A stretch of DNA of 64,000 nucleotides, from the NCBI GenBank assembly GCA_028554645.1, contig JAQOOI010000043.1, positions 124,001-188,000 on the forward strand, in the 5' to 3' direction. Under the pieces are notes generated by a model. That model ran no database searches. It was not told the origin of the DNA and saw only the letters and a list, made by a program, of their open reading frames with translations. The position numbers and the translations under genes were made by a program. Origin of the DNA: Omphalotus guepiniiformis (lineage: Eukaryota > Basidiomycota > Agaricomycetes > Agaricales > Omphalotaceae). This document shows positions 56,170 through 64,000 of the stretch, in pieces; the stretch's first letter is position 1, and every line of letters starts with the position of its first letter.

Positions 56170-57075
56170 TACAAACGATACAACAACAAGACGATTGTTG
56201 GGAGATGCCAGACGACTTCTCACTTAGTGGAGTTGGTTATAGGAGGATTTCAGAACTGCCAGACGACAAGTTCAATGAGTGACCAGACGATCCACTCTTA
56301 TTCACACTACACCCACAGGCTCCGTGGTACCAGATGATTCCGCTTGTAAACACTTAGGCACACTGACTTATAAACTAACGCGACGGTTAACACTTTAAAA
56401 CTTCTAATCACTCAGAGGGACTTAAGCTTTTCCACACACAAATGCTATTAGCTCTATGGGGGGCTCGGGAACCTGTCCTTCCTTGCCTAGGTTCTATTTC
56501 TTATATACAGTATTTCTATTTACATAGTACAAACAAATGTTGCGATACTTGACAGTTATGAGTGATGTGATGCATATGGTGCACCACGTAAGGTAGGGAT
56601 GAAGTATAGTACGCGGGAACAGGGTATCCTATATTGGGTTATAATCTTGCCTTGTTTATAAAGTATTGCGGTAGTTTGCTAACACGGTATCTTCTTACGT
56701 GTTCTACTTCCGCGTTGTTGGAAGTACTTCATGGTACATCGTACATCTAGACCCTCCTGGGCTCAACAGTGGTCATTAGATATGACTAGCACACGGAGCT
56801 ACCGCTACCTGGTTTCTAAGTCTGGCCCTCTGAGTCGGACCTTAGAACAAGTGCCGTGACGCTTTACTGGAGTGCATACTTAGGTAATACCTACACTGAG
56901 AAGACCTATTTAGTGCCGATCTACAGTCTTGTACACCTTTGTACACATATACTGGTGGTTGAATGTGCGTTGATGAGAATGAAACGGGGAAATAAAATGC
57001 TAAAGGGCTAATGAACAAAAACCCAAAAACAACCAAAACAACCAAGTCACTCCGAAGGTGCAAGTCTGAGGGGGT
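56170..57075. other. Gene-free retroelement-like debris
   Basis: No gene is supported. It continues the sequence interrupted by the KDZ element (TACAAACGATACAAC...). It ends in a purine-rich run (GTCTGAGGGGG, 57,065-57,075) directly before TGTTGTCAAAGG, which has the look of a polypurine tract next to an LTR start. Confidence 0.45.
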
Positions 57076-59009
57076 GTTGTCAAAGGTTCCACATGGCCAA
57101 GCTTATGGCTTCTTTATTAGAACTTTATATCTTTATCACAAGAACTTTATAGTTGAGCTTTTTAAATTGCACTAAGACAAAAAGTAGCACGAGACGGTGT
57201 TGCGTCAAAAAGCCTTTCAGTACTGAAATCTATCAGATTGAAGTAAAAATGGAATGTTCAAGCATTGGAAACTGAACATAAAGGACTAGAGTCACCCCAG
57301 ACTGCTAGTAAAGACATGAAACATACTTGTACTCACAATGCCGAAGTGTAGTGATTGCTACAGTACTAAATCTGGTGCTAAGCAACTGTGACCAATGGGT
57401 TATGCAAAGAGATACTAGTTATGCCTCTCCAGATGTGTTGGAATTCCAATGTTCCATACCAGATTGAGTTGGTCAGACCCACCCTCTAATAACTAGAGAC
57501 TCTACCAAGTGTTGTTGACTGTAATCCAAGGGGTTGATGGATTTTCACTTCAATTGAACAACTATCTAAGTCCTTTGGACTGATCAAAAAGTTCCAGCTG
57601 GTCTTGCTAACTAAGTTGGCACTATAAGATTGAATGCTGAGAATATGGGCAATCTTGAAGGTTGTATTACCAGAGAAATATTGTACATTGAGTACTATGT
57701 GGATATAATGTCACTGAGATGAAATGCCAATCTGTGTAATAATGGAAGTAGATTCAAAGTTACATCTGCATAAATGAGTTAGATACTGAATATGAGTATC
57801 TCTCTGGATCTGAGTATCTCTCTGAAATTCAGTGACCCTCTGAACTTGATGAAAGACAAAGGCACTCTAATTGGAGGTCTTAGACGGAACTATGGGATAG
57901 AATACTGTCCTAGGAGAAGCTGAGAGCTATCCTAAACAAGAAATATAGCCTGAGTACAAATCTGACCAAAAAGAGATGTATAGGGGTAAAACTTGAAATG
58001 AGCAGTTACTGTACCTTACGGTGGCTGATAGAAACAATGAGGCATGGTCTAGATAAGCTCTAGAGCTTCTACACAACTCCTAATGCTGCCCTAGTAGAGG
58101 AGAATGTGCCAATTTTGGAGAAACTTATAGGGGACCAGATTTGCAATGCACTAAGGAGAATGTCACCTGTCAGGATACTGGTTGCTATTTACAGGATCTG
58201 GACCTTTATTTAGATACCCTGGGTACGCCCTAACACACCTAGAACGCGGACAAAGCGATATATTTCTGTTTTTATACCAATCTATACCCAAAGTTCCTTC
58301 ATTTTGACTATCTAACTGGAAAATTACCTAGAAAACTACCTAAAAAGAATCCAATCTCTGCTCAATTGATACTTACTTACTTTTGACTCATTTACTGTTC
58401 AGATTACTCTTTTAATTTCGAGATATATGTTTGATTTTATGATTTAGTATATATAGCTTACAGAGTATCTATTTAGATTTTCTTAAGCAAGTACTGCCCA
58501 AAGCTACAAGCCAAAGCAGGAAAACCTTCTTAGACGAAATATAGCCTGGCTCTTTAGAGTTCAGTTCGAGAAATATCCAGTTGTGAAAACTTCTGTAAAG
58601 TCCCTTGTGGCAGATAAATTGAAAGAGATACTGAATCTTTGCTGAAACTGCTGTTCTGTCTGTGCTGAATCTGCCTGCTGAAACTGTCTGTGCTGCATCT
58701 GAAACTGTTCCCTGCATTGTCTGACCATTGGATCAAGTTTAACATCGAGATTGATTGTCCTGAATCCCTCCTGAACCCTGAAAACCACCCTTACCTTCAG
58801 TCTGAATCTTGTGTTTTGAGATACCCTCTGCCATTTTCACCCAGATTGAGATAAAGACATCTGTAACCCTGCAGATTCGAAGTTCAATTGTTGCGTCTAA
58901 CTGTGCGGAATCTCTGACAACGCCAGTCACACCTCACCCTACATCATTTTGATTTGAGTTGGATTGTGCTCATTTGAGTATCTCTCTCGTTCATTTCATA
59001 GTCACTACA
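57076..59009 (+). repeat. Probable 5' LTR (start uncertain)
   Basis: The sequence ends CATAGTCACTACA two bases before a tRNA-primer-like TGG. A diverged relative lies at about 32,250-33,652. Without the 3' LTR the exact span cannot be fixed; a shorter LTR beginning at 58,168 is possible. No gene is seen inside. Confidence 0.5.
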
Positions 59010-59011
59010 TC

Positions 59012-59029
59012 TGGAGCCCACCGCGAGGG
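59012..59029 (+). other. Candidate primer-binding site
   Basis: TGGAGCCCACCGCGAGGG starts two bases after the LTR end with the TGG expected to pair with a tRNA CCA end. Which tRNA it matches could not be decided. Confidence 0.45.
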
Positions 59030-59519
59030 GTGGCTTTAGACTTGATAAATTGAACTATCTGTGTATTTACACGTGTCTGGAAATAAATCTGGACTTTTAC
59101 TGTGTTGAACTTTGCCCTGTTCCTCACTTAGCAACAATTTCCTTGAAGTTGTTGAACCATCTATAAGTTTTATAACTTAGAGTTTGCTTGTCAAAATTAG
59201 CAGCTCACAGAGCAACACACATCCTAGAAAGACTAAGAATTCTGAGAGAGCTGGAACAGAAGAATTGTCACTGAACCAGTCATCCAGAAGGAAAAGTTCC
59301 AAAGGAAAAGAGAAAGAAGTCATACCTGAACCAGATTCAAGTTCTCTTTCGTCTCTTTCGTCCCTAAGTACTATTCCTGAACGGAATACACCTCCAGATT
59401 TATCTGAACTCTCAGCTAGATACAAGAAAAATAAGAGGAACTTTGTCAACAGTCCTCAATATTTTGCCTTGACACATAAAAGAATCCCTGTTAAAATAAT
59501 AAGGAACCCGAGAAACAAT

Positions 59520-61094
59520 ATGTCTACTCATGACAATGCTACTGGGAATGAAGCTCCCCAACAGCAAGGACCTACCCAAGGACCTGTGGAAATGGAGGAG
59601 ATCTTCATTTTTGGAAATGCAACAGGAATGCAGATTCCTGTTCCTGCAGCTAAAGAGTTGCAGAATGAGAAACTACCTAAAGTCTCTAAGCAGGCTCCCA
59701 TCTTTGATAAGAAACATCCATCTGAACTAGTTGCATGGTTGGCAGAGCTGGAAGGCATCTTTGTGTCAACCGGAACTAAAACAGATGCGGCTAAAGTAAT
59801 GTTGGCTCTCAGATACATGGAATTCCATACCCGTGAAGAGTTTCAACGGCTTCAAGCTGTTAAAGATTTGGATTGGGATGCTTTCAAAGAGGCATTAATG
59901 AAAAATTTCCCTGAATCTGCAGATAGAGGACTGGGATCTAGACAAAGATTGTATGCTATCATTGATGCATATAAGCTCATAGTGCTTGGTGCTATTCAGA
60001 AACTGATGGCATTTAAAAGAGAGTATGAGATTGAGTATGAGAAACTATCTTCTGGTACTACACCTGTAGTATCAAACTCAGAAGCTGTAGCTGGTTTCTT
60101 GAGTGCACTAGATGAACCCTTCAGAAGGAAACTTCTGGACCGCCTAGAAAACAAAGTGATCAATGGCCACTTACAAGTTCAGAGAGAGGATGACCCTTTT
60201 ACTCTGAAAGATGTAATGTCTGAGGCTGAAAAACTCTGTTCTGTAAAAAGAGCAGGGGGATACAACTTTGGTTTATTCTTGAATGGTCCAAATCTGGCAG
60301 AAGGATACTCTAGGATACTCCCAACAACTGAGCAGAGTGCTACAAGGAAGTTATATGATCCTTACCAAGTAGCATCTACTGTGAAGTCAGAACCAGATCA
60401 GTGGGCAATGAAATTGTCTGCAACAGTGGATAGTCACCAGAACCAGTTTAACCAGATTAGACAAGCCCAGGAGACGAATCTGGCAGCTCTTGCAAAGCTA
60501 TCTGAGACAGTTGCTAACTTGGCAAAAATGACCCAAGCAACTTCTAGCTCAGTTAGGATGAACATGAATGCTCCAAATTCCCAATCTGGACCTGGAATGA
60601 ACTCTAATGGACACAATAGTGTACAAAGATCGTCCCAGATGTCATCTGTGAATAATAATACTCATGCTGACTCCAATTGCTATATGTGTGATGAGCCTGG
60701 ACATAGATCTATGGACTGTCCACATCAACTTAGATTTATCAGGTTGGGGTGGATGATCAAAAATAGTGCTGGTAAATGGGCATTGAAAGATGGAGTATAT
60801 TGGCCAAGAGCTGATCCGTCTGATACTCGGTCTAAGAAAGAGAAGATTGAGGAAATTGCCAAAAGACATGGATGGGAACAACCTTCCTCTCATGTTGACC
60901 AGAACTTGTATGCTTTTGAGGATGAGGATTCTGCTATAGCAGGTCCCTCTCAAAGTAGTTCATTAGATGCTATCAACAGCCTTGTTGCTCAATTCAGTCA
61001 GGTTTGCAATACTTTGCAGAATCTGGCACCAGCAGCTAAATCTGAAACTAAGCAGATTTTGAAACGAGAAAACAACTCTGAGTCGAAAAACTAG
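59520..61094 (+). CDS. gag: Gag polyprotein of the Gypsy element
   Basis: From the first in-frame ATG the product is 524 residues. The frame is open from 59,181, and the upstream part (SSRRKSSKGKEKEVIPEPDS...) looks coding, so an unseen earlier start is possible. Residues about 55-260 fit a capsid-type helical region (PIFDKKHPSELVAWLAELEG, RLQAVKDLDWDAFKEALMKN). A CCHC zinc knuckle (CYMCDEPGHRSMDC) is at about residues 387-400, as expected for nucleocapsid. It ends at TAG 61,092-61,094, directly after a G AAA AAC heptamer. The protease frame begins in the -1 phase. Confidence 0.85.
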   Translation: MSTHDNATGNEAPQQQGPTQGPVEMEEIFIFGNATGMQIPVPAAKELQNEKLPKVSKQAPIFDKKHPSELVAWLAELEGIFVSTGTKTDAAKVMLALRYMEFHTREEFQRLQAVKDLDWDAFKEALMKNFPESADRGLGSRQRLYAIIDAYKLIVLGAIQKLMAFKREYEIEYEKLSSGTTPVVSNSEAVAGFLSALDEPFRRKLLDRLENKVINGHLQVQREDDPFTLKDVMSEAEKLCSVKRAGGYNFGLFLNGPNLAEGYSRILPTTEQSATRKLYDPYQVASTVKSEPDQWAMKLSATVDSHQNQFNQIRQAQETNLAALAKLSETVANLAKMTQATSSSVRMNMNAPNSQSGPGMNSNGHNSVQRSSQMSSVNNNTHADSNCYMCDEPGHRSMDCPHQLRFIRLGWMIKNSAGKWALKDGVYWPRADPSDTRSKKEKIEEIAKRHGWEQPSSHVDQNLYAFEDEDSAIAGPSQSSSLDAINSLVAQFSQVCNTLQNLAPAAKSETKQILKRENNSESKN

Positions 61095-61116
61095 AGTTTC
61101 CAATGAAGGAGATTGG
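61085..61116 (+). promoter_or_regulatory. Candidate -1 frameshift site, gag to protease
   Basis: G AAA AAC (61,085-61,091, in the gag frame) ends immediately before the gag stop. Eight bases later a stem CCAAT/ATTGG (61,100-61,104 with 61,112-61,116) can form with a 7-base loop. The protease frame is open from 61,082, so a -1 slip here joins the two. The heptamer's first base departs from the strict X XXY YYZ rule. Restart at the ATG at 61,103 is an alternative. Confidence 0.5.
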
Positions 61117-62500
61117 TGAAGAAGCTGTATATACTCAGAATCCTTCTCACAAAACAGGTCAATCTCCTGAGGAAAGTAAACTTGTAAAGAAAAAGAGAGT
61201 TGAAGTGTTACTACCTACACTAAGACCATCTGAAAGGGAGAAATACAGACCCCCTGCTATGAGAAAAGAGCCCGTTCGTTTTGAACTACCCGTTGATTCT
61301 GACACTGAGGAGATTGAATCTCCCTCTGAAAATAACAACAATGTTGCACGGAGAGTATCTAACCGTCTGTTTGATCATGTAAAGGCAATAGATAGGCCAC
61401 CTATACCAAAGGGAATGCCTGTAGGGAGCCAGAACAAGTCAAATGAGACTGAAGGAGCTCAATCTGGAACTAAAGATGGAATGAATATTGACACAAGGAA
61501 TGCTATTGTATACACAAAGCCTCCACGTAAATCTGAGCCTGATTTCAAGCTTAGAAACTCATTATTCAAACCGGGTCTAGCAGAAGAAATTGCAGACAAA
61601 ATCTTTAGATCTGAGATAGATATAAGTAGTGGGGACCTCATTGCTATATCTCCAGCACTTCAGAAGATTATGCAGAGAAAATTGAAGAACAACAGAGTAT
61701 ATAAGCGTCCTGTAAAGGCTTTTGTTCATGAAATAAGGGATGAAGATGATCCTGATGGTATTCTACCAGAAGAAGATGTCAATCTGGTACAGGCAAATTA
61801 TATGGTCTTTATTGAAGATATGGCCTATGAAAGGGAAGATGTGTTTATTGTCCTAGATGAAGACACAGAAGACCTTAAGAAAGGCTCAGTGGTACACAAG
61901 GATGTTGTGGACCAGTATCAGAAAGATGTACCTCCAGATGAGAGGAACAAGATCATTATAGTAGCCAGCCAGACTGACAGTCTAAAGGCAATCTACCCAA
62001 AGATTAATCACTCTGATCAACAAGTTGAGACAGTAGTTGATAGTGGTTCTCAAATCGTGTCCATGGATACAAGAGTAGCTATTGGACTTGGTTTAAGATG
62101 GGACCCAGAGACTGTGATCCATATGCAAAGTGCAAATGGTCAATTACAGGCTACTAGGGGACTAGCAAGAAATGTACCATTTACCTTTGGAGAAATAACT
62201 ATCTACATGCAAATCCACATAATAGATAAAGTGCCTTATGATGTTCTTTTGGGAAGACCATTTGATGTGTTGACAAGCAGTGTAGTCAGAAACTTTGAAA
62301 CTGGAGAACAAGAGATCACCATTACAGATCCAAACAGTGGAATGAAGTGTACAATGGGAACATATGACAGAGGTAGAGGAATCAAGGTTAAACCTATTCC
62401 TGGTGAACCAAAGCTTGTCCCTGAAACACAGAAATCTGCGAGTGTCCCTGTGAAAAATGAGGGAGACTCTCAAAATTTTCATCGGACCTCAATGAACTGA
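61103..62500 (+). CDS. pro: Aspartic protease-containing ORF of the Gypsy element
   Basis: It has 465 residues if it starts at the ATG at 61,103, in the -1 frame relative to gag. The retropepsin-like region lies near residues 300-430: VVDSGSQIVS holds the active-site D-S-G, followed by IHMQSANGQLQATRGLARNV and the flap/hydrophobic core VPYDVLLGRPF. The N-terminal 300 residues are hydrophilic. The frame closes at TGA 62,498, 19 bases after an A AAT TTT heptamer. RT follows in the next -1 frame, so this ORF stands as a separate middle frame between gag and pol. Confidence 0.82.
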   Translation: MKEIGEEAVYTQNPSHKTGQSPEESKLVKKKRVEVLLPTLRPSEREKYRPPAMRKEPVRFELPVDSDTEEIESPSENNNNVARRVSNRLFDHVKAIDRPPIPKGMPVGSQNKSNETEGAQSGTKDGMNIDTRNAIVYTKPPRKSEPDFKLRNSLFKPGLAEEIADKIFRSEIDISSGDLIAISPALQKIMQRKLKNNRVYKRPVKAFVHEIRDEDDPDGILPEEDVNLVQANYMVFIEDMAYEREDVFIVLDEDTEDLKKGSVVHKDVVDQYQKDVPPDERNKIIIVASQTDSLKAIYPKINHSDQQVETVVDSGSQIVSMDTRVAIGLGLRWDPETVIHMQSANGQLQATRGLARNVPFTFGEITIYMQIHIIDKVPYDVLLGRPFDVLTSSVVRNFETGEQEITITDPNSGMKCTMGTYDRGRGIKVKPIPGEPKLVPETQKSASVPVKNEGDSQNFHRTSMN

Positions 62501-62519
62501 TAAGAGATCAGGGAGAGGT
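62473..62519 (+). promoter_or_regulatory. Candidate -1 frameshift site, protease to RT
   Basis: A AAT TTT (62,473-62,479) is in the protease frame and fits the X XXY YYZ slippery rule. After a 6-base spacer comes a two-part stem: ACCTC/GAGGT (62,486-62,490 with 62,515-62,519) enclosing CTGAT/ATCAG (62,497-62,501 with 62,507-62,511). A -1 slip leads straight into the RT frame (TTT TCA TCG GAC). The stem is short and its stability has not been computed. Confidence 0.62.
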
Positions 62520-64000
62520 AGCTGTTTGTATTGAAATGGATGAAGATGGCAATGCCACAATTGCTGGATATAAGCTGCCAGACAATGAATTGTTTTCAGA
62601 ACCTGAAAAGGCTGAGGCATTTGTGTTTGCAGCTGAATCCATCATAAGAGAAAACAATATAGCGGCTGCAGATTCGGTTAGATTGTATTTAAATCGGTCT
62701 GTAGACTCAGAAAAGAAACACGTGTTCTGTACCTGGCGAGAAAATTTAAATTTGAATTCAAAAGAGCACTTAGATACTCAGAATCCGGACTTAGATACTT
62801 GCACGGTACTTAATCACACTTCGGAACCTGCATCTGGAACTGAAAAGAGGATGAATAAGGGTAAAAAGGTCAAAAGGGAACCTAAACCTGTCCAATCTTC
62901 AAGACCCAGATGGAGTAGAGATAAGAATGGCAACAAAATGGCCAGATTGGTGACTGTTTTGGCTTCTAGAAAGTACAAACCAGTTGCTATTAAGGTCAAA
63001 CCTGTTAAAGCTACCTTACCTGCAGAGTTCCGGATTGAAAGAAAAATAATTGGAGATCCGTTAAAAGATATGCCTGAGTTACCTACTCATCCTCCAGATT
63101 TCACTCCTGGTGAGAGGTACTCTCAAGAAAGAAAAGAAATTGTAGACAAGAATCATAATGAGGGTTTCTTATGGCCTGAAGAAATGAAGCTTGTACACCA
63201 TCTTATGAAAGTCCAAGAAAAAGCATTTGCATGGGAAGCATCTGAAGGAGGAACCTTTAATACAGAGTTCTTTCCTCCAGTAAAGTTTCCAGTGTTACCA
63301 CACACTCCTTGGGTAGAAAGGAATATTCCTATACCTCCAGGGATCTATGATCAAGTGTGTAAAATGATTAAGGACAAAATAGATGCTGGTGTATATGAGC
63401 CTTCTAGTTCATCCTATAGATCCAGATGGTTCTGTGTCTTAAAGAAAGATGGAAAAAGCTTAAGATTGGTCCATAGTTTAGAACCACTCAATAAAGTGAC
63501 TATTCAACATTCAGGAATTCCTCCTGCAACTGCAGATATAGCTAGAAGCTTCTCTGGAAGAGCATGTTTGGGATTACTGGATATCTTTGTTGGTTATGAT
63601 GAGAGGCTGGTTGATGAAAGTTCAAGAGATCTTACAACCTTCCAAACACCTTTTGGCCCACATAGATTAGTGAAGTTACCTATGGGTTGGACAAATTCTG
63701 TACCAATCTACCATGATGATGTTACATATATCTTCAGAGATGAAATTCCACATGTAACTAAACCTTACATTGATGATGTACCAGTAAAAGGGCCTGTCAG
63801 CAGATATGAAACTGCAGATGGAGGTTATGAAACTATCCCTGAAAATTCTGGCATCAGAAGATTTGTGTGGGAGCATCTGCAGAATATGAACAGAATTGTG
63901 CAAAGAATGAAACATGCTGGTGGTACCTTTGCAGGGACCAAAGCTTTCATCTGCGTAGCTGAAGGTGATGTTGTTGGACATCATGTCAGTTATGAAGGAG
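62479..64000 (+). CDS. pol: Reverse transcriptase part of Pol (partial, runs off right edge)
   Basis: The frame is open without a stop from the shift site to the window end, about 507 codons. A linker of about 200 residues (basic, MNKGKKVKREPKP) leads to FLWPEEMKLVHHLM, AFAWEASEGGTFN and HTPWVERNIPIPPGIYDQV. The RT palm follows: SRWFCVLKKDGKSLRLVHSL, GIPPATADIARSF, LLDIFVGYDERLVD, LTTFQTPFGPHRLVKLPMGW and YIDDV. PENSGIRRFVWEH is also shared by this fungal Gypsy lineage. It has no ATG near its start, consistent with expression by frameshifting. RNase H and integrase are expected further right. Confidence 0.85.

Larger units (their letters stand above)
57076..64000 (+). mobile_element. Ty3/Gypsy LTR retrotransposon, 5' LTR to RT (runs off right edge)
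   Basis: In order: LTR-like sequence, a likely primer-binding site at 59,012, Gag with a zinc knuckle, an aspartic protease frame, and a reverse transcriptase frame open to the window end. The RT carries VHSLEPLNKVT, LLDIFVGYDERLV, TFQTPFGPHRL, KLPMGWTNSVP and YIDDV followed by PVKGP, matching the Gypsy lineage common in agaricomycetes. RNase H, integrase and the 3' LTR lie beyond the window. The LTR end at 59,009 (ACTACA) is reasonably firm; its start is not, with 57,076 (TGTTGTC after GAGGGGG) and 58,168 (TGTCAGGATAC) as candidates. CpG is scarce. Confidence 0.75.

Noticed and set aside
58469..58930. Several overlapping minus-strand frames within the LTR-like region
   Set aside because: They lie in LTR sequence, overlap each other in different frames and show no domain.

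Overview
The window is fungal nuclear DNA, most likely from an agaricomycete (mushroom-forming) basidiomycete. The evidence is many short GT-AG introns of about 45-80 nt, a fused two-domain ADE2, a KDZ-type transposase with its CxC2 cysteine cluster, and a Ty3/Gypsy element of the fungal type with a YIDDV reverse transcriptase. I saw no rRNA, tRNA, CRISPR array or prokaryotic signal.

Layout. (1) 1-2.6 kb: two divergent genes, a likely extracellular or surface protein (minus, runs off the left edge) and a secreted, membrane-associated protein with an IFI6/ISG12-like segment (plus). (2) About 2.7-31.4 kb: a rearranged cluster built from an inverted duplication. The left arm (about 2.7-14.78 kb) holds NLR-A, an ADE2 pseudogene, MTAP, an RSA3-like gene and ADE2. 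The right arm (19.9-30.64 kb) holds the same series in opposite orientation, with ADE2 truncated and frameshifted but MTAP and RSA3 still open. A loop of about 5 kb between the arms holds the end of the intact ADE2, NLR-B and a broken NLR 5' fragment. The three NLR-like genes (NACHT plus ankyrin repeats) carry 15, 10 and 14 near-identical repeats. (3) 31.4-33.65 kb: no genes, decayed retroelement/LTR sequence. (4) 33,653-56,164: one 22.5-kb DNA transposon. It has 2,909-bp terminal inverted repeats of equal length, a 5-bp target duplication (GTGAC), a complete 13-exon KDZ transposase and five further multi-exon genes, one of them a GIY-YIG (T5orf172/MUG113-like) protein. Inside lie a second, 38-bp inverted repeat pair and long arrays of a 10-bp AGCT-containing repeat. 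(5) 56.2-64 kb: retroelement debris, then a Ty3/Gypsy element whose gag, protease and RT reading frames step down by -1 twice. Each step has a shift-like heptamer and a small hairpin at the expected spacing.

How the parts relate. ADE2 (purine synthesis), MTAP (methionine/adenine salvage) and RSA3 (60S ribosome assembly) are housekeeping genes caught up in repeated duplication together with the NLR genes. The repeated unit is an ADE2 3' end followed by an NLR on the same strand. The KDZ element looks young: its genes are intact, the two TIRs match closely and CpG is retained in its core. The NLR genes and the Gypsy element are visibly poor in CpG, as expected after long-term cytosine methylation. 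Exon boundaries are manual calls from splice consensus and reading frame. The NLR 5' ends and the Gypsy LTR start are the least certain.
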